NCBI GenBank assembly: GCA_045110475.1
Contig: JBGCGC010000055.1
Coordinates: 1-64,000 of the forward strand
DNA: 64,000 nt
Reading direction: 5' to 3'
Origin: Granulosicoccus sp045110475
GTDB lineage: Bacteria; Pseudomonadota; Gammaproteobacteria; Granulosicoccales; Granulosicoccaceae
Below are positions 61,610 to 64,000 of this stretch, piece by piece. The notes beneath the pieces were generated by a model. The model saw only the letters and a program-made list of their open reading frames with translations, was not told the origin of the DNA and did not search any database. Position numbers and translations under genes: made by a program. Each line of letters begins with the position of its first letter. Position 1 is the first letter of the stretch.

Positions 61610-64000
61610 ATGTTAGGTAATCTGGTCAAGAAATTCATCGGCAGCAGTAACGATCGCACGGTCAAGCGGATGTCCAGGGATGTGGATGCGATCAACGCAT
61701 TCGAACCTGCGCTGCAAGCCCTATCCGATGAAGCGCTGGCTGCCAAGACTGTCGAATTCAAGGAGCGCCTTGCCAAAGGTTCGACATTGGAAGACTTGTT
61801 GCCGGAGGCGTTCGCCGTTGCCAGAGAGGCTGGCAAGCGTACGCTCACCATGCGTCACTTTGATGTGCAGATGATTGGTGGCATGGTCCTGAATAACAAC
61901 AAAATTGCCGAAATGCGTACCGGTGAAGGTAAAACGCTGGTAGCCACTACGGCTGTTTACCTCAATGCTCTTGCAGGCAAGGGCGTACATGTCATTACGG
62001 TCAACGACTATCTGGCCCAGCGTGATTCGCAGTGGATGGCCAAGTTGTATAACTTTCTCGGTATGAGCGTTGGGGTCATCGTCGGTGGATTAGGCAATGA
62101 TGAGCGTCGAGCAGCCTACGCTTGCGATATCACCTATGGCACAAACAACGAATTTGGTTTTGACTACCTGCGCGATAACATGGCGCACAGCCCTGATCAG
62201 CGGGTACAACGTGGCCTGAACTTCGCCATCATCGATGAAGTTGATTCAATTCTTATCGACGAGGCACGTACACCACTCATCATCTCGGGGCCGGCCGATG
62301 GCGATGGTGAGTTGTATGGCAAACTGAATGCTGTGGTCCCCAAACTGACTCGCCAGCTGGAGGAGGAAGGCGAGGGTGATTACTCTGTCGATGAAAAATC
62401 CAAGCAGGTACATCTGACAGAACAGGGCATGGAAACTGTCGAAGACATTCTGATCGAGCACGGTGTGCTATCAGAAGTTGGCAGTCTGTATAACTCATCA
62501 AACATCGCGGTGCTGCATCACCTGAATGCGGCTTTGCGCGCTCTCGCCCTGTACCAGAAAGACGTGGACTACATTGTCAGCAACGGTCAAATCGTTATTG
62601 TTGATGAGTTCACTGGCCGAACCATGCCTGGTCGCCGCTGGTCGGAGGGTCTGCACCAGGCCATCGAAGCCAAGGAAGGGGTCGCCATCCAGCGCGAAAA
62701 CCAGACTCTGGCATCCATTACCTTCCAGAACTATTTTCGTCTATACGACAAGCTGGCAGGCATGACGGGCACGGCCGATACCGAGGCTTTTGAATTTCAG
62801 TCCATCTACGGTCTTGAGGTCGTTGTTATCCCCACTAACCGGCCGATGGCCCGTGACGACAAGTCCGATCTGGTCTTTCTCACCCAACGTGAGAAGTACG
62901 ATGCCATTATCGAGGACATTCAAGATTGTTCTGAACGAAAACAGCCCGTACTGGTTGGTACAACATCAATTGAGACATCCGAGTACCTTGCTGGTCTGCT
63001 TAATCAGAAAGGCATAAAGCACGAGGTGCTAAACGCAAAGCAGCACGAACGTGAGGCCAACATTATTGAAAATGCCGGTCAGCCCGGCGCTGTCACCATC
63101 GCTACCAATATGGCAGGACGTGGCACGGATATCGTTCTTGGTGGCAGTCTTGAGGCCGAAATGGCTGCCTTGCTAACGGCGTCCGGTGGTGCGGAAGAGG
63201 CCAACATGTCAGAGCTGAAATCCAACTGGCAAGTGCGGCACGACGAAGTTCTCAAGGCTGGTGGCTTGCACATCATAGGAACCGAGCGGCATGAATCACG
63301 CCGTATCGACAATCAGCTGCGTGGACGTTCCGGTCGGCAGGGCGACCCGGGATCCACTCGCTTTTACCTTTCACTTGAAGATAGCCTTATGCGTATTTTT
63401 GCCAGTGAGCGCGTTAGTGGTCTGATGCAAAAACTCGGTATGGAAGAGGGTGAGGCTATCGAGCATCCGTGGGTGACCAAGGCAATCGAGAACGCCCAGC
63501 GTAAAGTGGAAGGACACAACTTCGACATGCGGAAAAATCTTCTGGAATATGATGATGTGGCCAACGATCAGCGCAAGGTCGTGTACGAGCAACGCAATAT
63601 GCTCATGGAAACAGAAGAGATGCGCGAACTGGTGGATGATCTGCGAGAAGAGATCGTTCCCGGTGTCATTGCCCAGTATATTCCACCAGGATCACTCGAG
63701 GAGGCATGGGATCTTGATGGGCTGCAGACAGAGTTACAGAACATGGCTAATCAGGAAGTCAACGTCAAGGCCTGGCTGGAAGAGGATCCCAATCTGCCTG
63801 AAGAGGATATTCATTCCCGCGTACTTGATGAACTGAAGCAGGCCTACGATGAAAAAGAGGCCACAGCAGGTGCTGAGGGGCTGCGTAATTTCGAGCGATA
63901 CGTGTCACTTCAGGCACTGGATGATAGCTGGAAGGAGCATCTTGCTGGTATGGATTATCTGCGCCAGAGTGTGGGCTTGCGTGGGTATGCACAGAAAAAC
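61610..64000 (+). CDS. secA: Preprotein translocase ATPase SecA (3' end outside window)
   Basis: 797 codons, open to the window edge; full SecA is about 900. MLGNLVKKFIGSSNDRTVKR at the start, Walker A MRTGEGKT (102-109), the DYLAQRDSQWM motif, helicase blocks VDSILIDEARTPLIISGP, and AGRGTDIVLGG. Drives proteins through SecYEG. Only a weak AAGG precedes the ATG. Confidence 0.96.
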   Translation, partial: MLGNLVKKFIGSSNDRTVKRMSRDVDAINAFEPALQALSDEALAAKTVEFKERLAKGSTLEDLLPEAFAVAREAGKRTLTMRHFDVQMIGGMVLNNNKIAEMRTGEGKTLVATTAVYLNALAGKGVHVITVNDYLAQRDSQWMAKLYNFLGMSVGVIVGGLGNDERRAAYACDITYGTNNEFGFDYLRDNMAHSPDQRVQRGLNFAIIDEVDSILIDEARTPLIISGPADGDGELYGKLNAVVPKLTRQLEEEGEGDYSVDEKSKQVHLTEQGMETVEDILIEHGVLSEVGSLYNSSNIAVLHHLNAALRALALYQKDVDYIVSNGQIVIVDEFTGRTMPGRRWSEGLHQAIEAKEGVAIQRENQTLASITFQNYFRLYDKLAGMTGTADTEAFEFQSIYGLEVVVIPTNRPMARDDKSDLVFLTQREKYDAIIEDIQDCSERKQPVLVGTTSIETSEYLAGLLNQKGIKHEVLNAKQHEREANIIENAGQPGAVTIATNMAGRGTDIVLGGSLEAEMAALLTASGGAEEANMSELKSNWQVRHDEVLKAGGLHIIGTERHESRRIDNQLRGRSGRQGDPGSTRFYLSLEDSLMRIFASERVSGLMQKLGMEEGEAIEHPWVTKAIENAQRKVEGHNFDMRKNLLEYDDVANDQRKVVYEQRNMLMETEEMRELVDDLREEIVPGVIAQYIPPGSLEEAWDLDGLQTELQNMANQEVNVKAWLEEDPNLPEEDIHSRVLDELKQAYDEKEATAGAEGLRNFERYVSLQALDDSWKEHLAGMDYLRQSVGLRGYAQKN

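Noticed and set aside
1..64000. tRNA or rRNA genes
   Set aside because: No cloverleaf with a TTCGA-type arm or rRNA core sequence was noticed; the only stable RNA recognised with confidence is rnpB.

Overview
The window is a 64 kb piece of a gammaproteobacterial chromosome from outside the Enterobacterales. This reading rests on the gene families and their order: a complete mraZ-to-ftsZ-lpxC division and cell-wall cluster leading into secA; an rpoN-hpf-ptsN cluster that also carries HPr kinase/phosphorylase (hprK), ptsH and ptsI; a split class II ribonucleotide reductase (nrdJa/nrdJb) as in Pseudomonas; a short-form HisG; sspAB behind petABC; and a DciA-type DUF721 gene. The genus cannot be fixed from the sequence alone.

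Layout. 1-3300 is an accessory island that reads as an integron cassette fragment without a visible integrase. It has the 3' part of a group IIC intron whose reverse transcriptase has been internally deleted, two minus-strand cassettes (a HEPN/ApeA-like protein and a C-terminally membrane-anchored protein) and one well-formed attC site. 3300-3660 is gene-poor and unusually G-poor on the plus strand. 3671-6585 is nrdJa-nrdJb, preceded by two pairs of NrdR boxes and a DnaA box. 7235-9358 has an orphan DUF3391 domain, a small anchored protein and mgtE. 9363-20373, all on the minus strand, runs mlaA-kdsD-lptC-lptA-lptB, then rpoN-hpf-ptsN-hprK-rapZ-ptsH-ptsI. 20728-26931, plus strand, runs mlaFEDCB-murA-hisG-aroG. 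27117-31193 holds a HAMP protein, a secreted TPR-metzincin protease and a DegS/AlgW-type protease. 31482-35330 is petABC, a strong terminator and sspAB. 35323-39697 is yraN, lpoA, rsmI and a dipeptidase. 39956-40329 is the RNase P RNA. 41655-59772 is the dcw cluster with a clear sigma-70 promoter and a four-box MraZ operator. The end holds dciA, an M23 peptidase, a small membrane ORF and the first 797 codons of secA.

Most of the window builds and controls the envelope. The dcw genes make and polymerise lipid II at the septum, and MlaA plus MlaFEDCB maintain outer-membrane lipid asymmetry. KdsD, LptABC and LpxC serve lipopolysaccharide synthesis and export. RapZ, HPr, HprK and EIIA-Ntr probably form a regulatory rather than sugar-transporting PTS. 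The best places to look for undescribed biology are the cassette island at the left edge, the TPR-metzincin/HAMP pair, the repeat tail on MlaA, and the 52-codon ORF just before secA.
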